The notes under the pieces: generated by a model
Seen by the model: only the letters and a program-made list of their open reading frames with translations
The model's database searches: none
What the model was told of the DNA's origin: nothing
Translations under genes and position numbers: made by a program
Shown: piece by piece, positions 4,803 to 5,660 of the stretch
Layout of the letters: each line of letters opens with the position of its first letter
How positions within the stretch are numbered: the stretch's first letter is position 1
NCBI GenBank assembly: GCA_030042335.1
Contig: JASHZW010000112.1
Span: 1 to 5,660, forward strand
From: Nitrososphaerales archaeon
GTDB lineage: Archaea > Thermoproteota > Nitrososphaeria > Nitrososphaerales > UBA183
DNA length: 5,660 bases
Direction: 5' to 3'

Positions 4803-5660
4803 GTGCCAGTTGATCCCGTCTGCGGCATGTTCGTGGAAGCGTCACCGGAGACTCTACACGCGAACGTGAGGGGAACAACTTACTACTTCTGCAGCGAATC
4901 CTGCCTCCTGGAGTTCACCAGACCCGAGGTAGAGCTGCGCAGCATCAAGATTGGCGTAGTGCTGAGCCTTACGTTAGGCATTCCCATCCTCATTCTGTCT
5001 TATGTTTCCCTTCCACCTTCCTTTCCATTAGGCTGGTTGCTCCTGGTGTTGGCGACCCCGGTTCAGTTTATCGCCGGATGGAGGTTCTACAAGGGTACGT
5101 GGAACGCCATCAAGATGCAATCCTCGAACATGGACGTGCTCGTCGCTATAGGAACCTCGGCCGCATTCGTCTATAGTACTCTCTACGTCGTCTTCCCGAG
5201 GGAGTTCCCCTTCGGCGGTCTCTACTTCGACACTTCCGCCATCATCATCGCGCTGATACTGATTGGAAGGCTTCTCGAGCACACGGTTCGAGCCCGAGCA
5301 ACCGATGCCATAAGGAAGCTCGTAGAGCTGCAGCCTCGCACGGCCACGCTAGTAAGAGATGACGGACGAGAGGAGGAGGTTCCAATCGAACAACTCACCG
5401 AGGGTGAGGTCTTTCTCATCAAGCCGGGAGAACGGGTCGCCACGGATGGGATTGTCGTCGGTGGATACTCCTCAATCGACGAAAAGATGGTAACAGGAGA
5501 GAGCATCCCTATCGAGAAGATTCCGGGAAGTCAGGTAATCGGAGGGACAATCAACATACAGGGTGTCCTGAAGGCAAAAGCCACCAAGGTCGGTCCAGAT
5601 ACGACATTGTCCAAGATAGTCAAGGTGGTCCAGGAAGCCCAGACCACAAAAGGGCCTGTC
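4803..5660 (+). CDS. copA: P1B-type (copper family) cation-transporting ATPase with N-terminal YHS/TRASH domain; 5' part
   Basis: The first 286 residues of a heavy-metal pump that exports soft metal ions across the membrane using ATP; the gene runs off the window. It opens with a YHS/TRASH domain (DPVCGM at 4-9, C7; YYFCSESC at 27-34, C30-x3-C34) instead of the usual CxxC HMA domain. Hydrophobic segments at about 49-69, 77-94, 111-131 and 142-158 form the first transmembrane helices, including the family stretches TPVQFIAGWRFYKGTW (85-100) and NMDVLVAIGTSAAFVYS (109-125). The actuator domain carries the dephosphorylation motif TGES (231-234). The CPC metal-site helix and the DKTGT phosphorylation site lie beyond the window, so metal choice is unconfirmed. 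The start is GTG at 4803; no other in-frame start keeps the YHS motif. GAGAGG lies 3 nt upstream, an unusually short spacing. Confidence 0.95.
   Translation, partial: MPVDPVCGMFVEASPETLHANVRGTTYYFCSESCLLEFTRPEVELRSIKIGVVLSLTLGIPILILSYVSLPPSFPLGWLLLVLATPVQFIAGWRFYKGTWNAIKMQSSNMDVLVAIGTSAAFVYSTLYVVFPREFPFGGLYFDTSAIIIALILIGRLLEHTVRARATDAIRKLVELQPRTATLVRDDGREEEVPIEQLTEGEVFLIKPGERVATDGIVVGGYSSIDEKMVTGESIPIEKIPGSQVIGGTINIQGVLKAKATKVGPDTTLSKIVKVVQEAQTTKGPV

Noticed and set aside
1..5660. CRISPR arrays, tRNA or rRNA genes, insertion-sequence ends.
   Set aside because: I saw no regularly spaced repeats, cloverleaf-like segments, transposase motifs or terminal inverted repeats by eye on either strand.

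Overview
The window looks archaeal. It carries an Lrp/AsnC-type regulator with a C-terminal TRASH metal-binding domain facing a copper-type P1B ATPase gene (the layout of archaeal copper-resistance loci), frequent ATA and AGG/AGA codons, TATA-like boxes about 25-36 nt ahead of start codons, and GTG/TTG starts. I cannot resolve the lineage; base composition is roughly balanced, slightly GC-rich.

Left part, + strand (1-2910): the 3' end of a class I ribonucleotide reductase large-subunit gene; a complete small-subunit gene whose radical-tyrosine site is phenylalanine, as in class Ic (chlamydial, Mn/Fe) enzymes; a small 8-Cys protein of the Cys-rich CWC type; and, overlapping it by ATGA, an asparagine-synthetase-like ATP-pyrophosphatase domain that lacks the glutaminase half and ends in a zinc ribbon. 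Spacings of 18 nt, 42 nt and an overlap suggest one transcription unit.

Middle part, - strand (2933-4710, converging on the first block): a BtuF/FepB-type substrate-binding protein without a signal peptide; a 47-residue YHS/TRASH protein (copM-like, 3893-4036), easily missed because it is so short; and the Lrp-TRASH regulator (copT-like).

Right part, + strand (4803-end): the N-terminal half of a copA-like P1B ATPase that itself begins with a YHS/TRASH domain, cut by the window edge before its CPC motif. Regulator, small metal-binding protein and pump thus each carry a related Cys domain and probably form a copper sensing/carrying/export unit.

The most notable signal is a 22-nt element present twice with 20 identities. 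One copy lies in the copT-copA intergenic region. The other lies at the copT stop codon just ahead of copM. Both point towards the downstream TRASH-domain gene, ending 42 and 38 nt before its start codon. The only two differences fall inside the 4-nt spacer of an imperfect inverted repeat (CTTAAC-N4-GTAAAG). It is a strong candidate for the regulator's operator.
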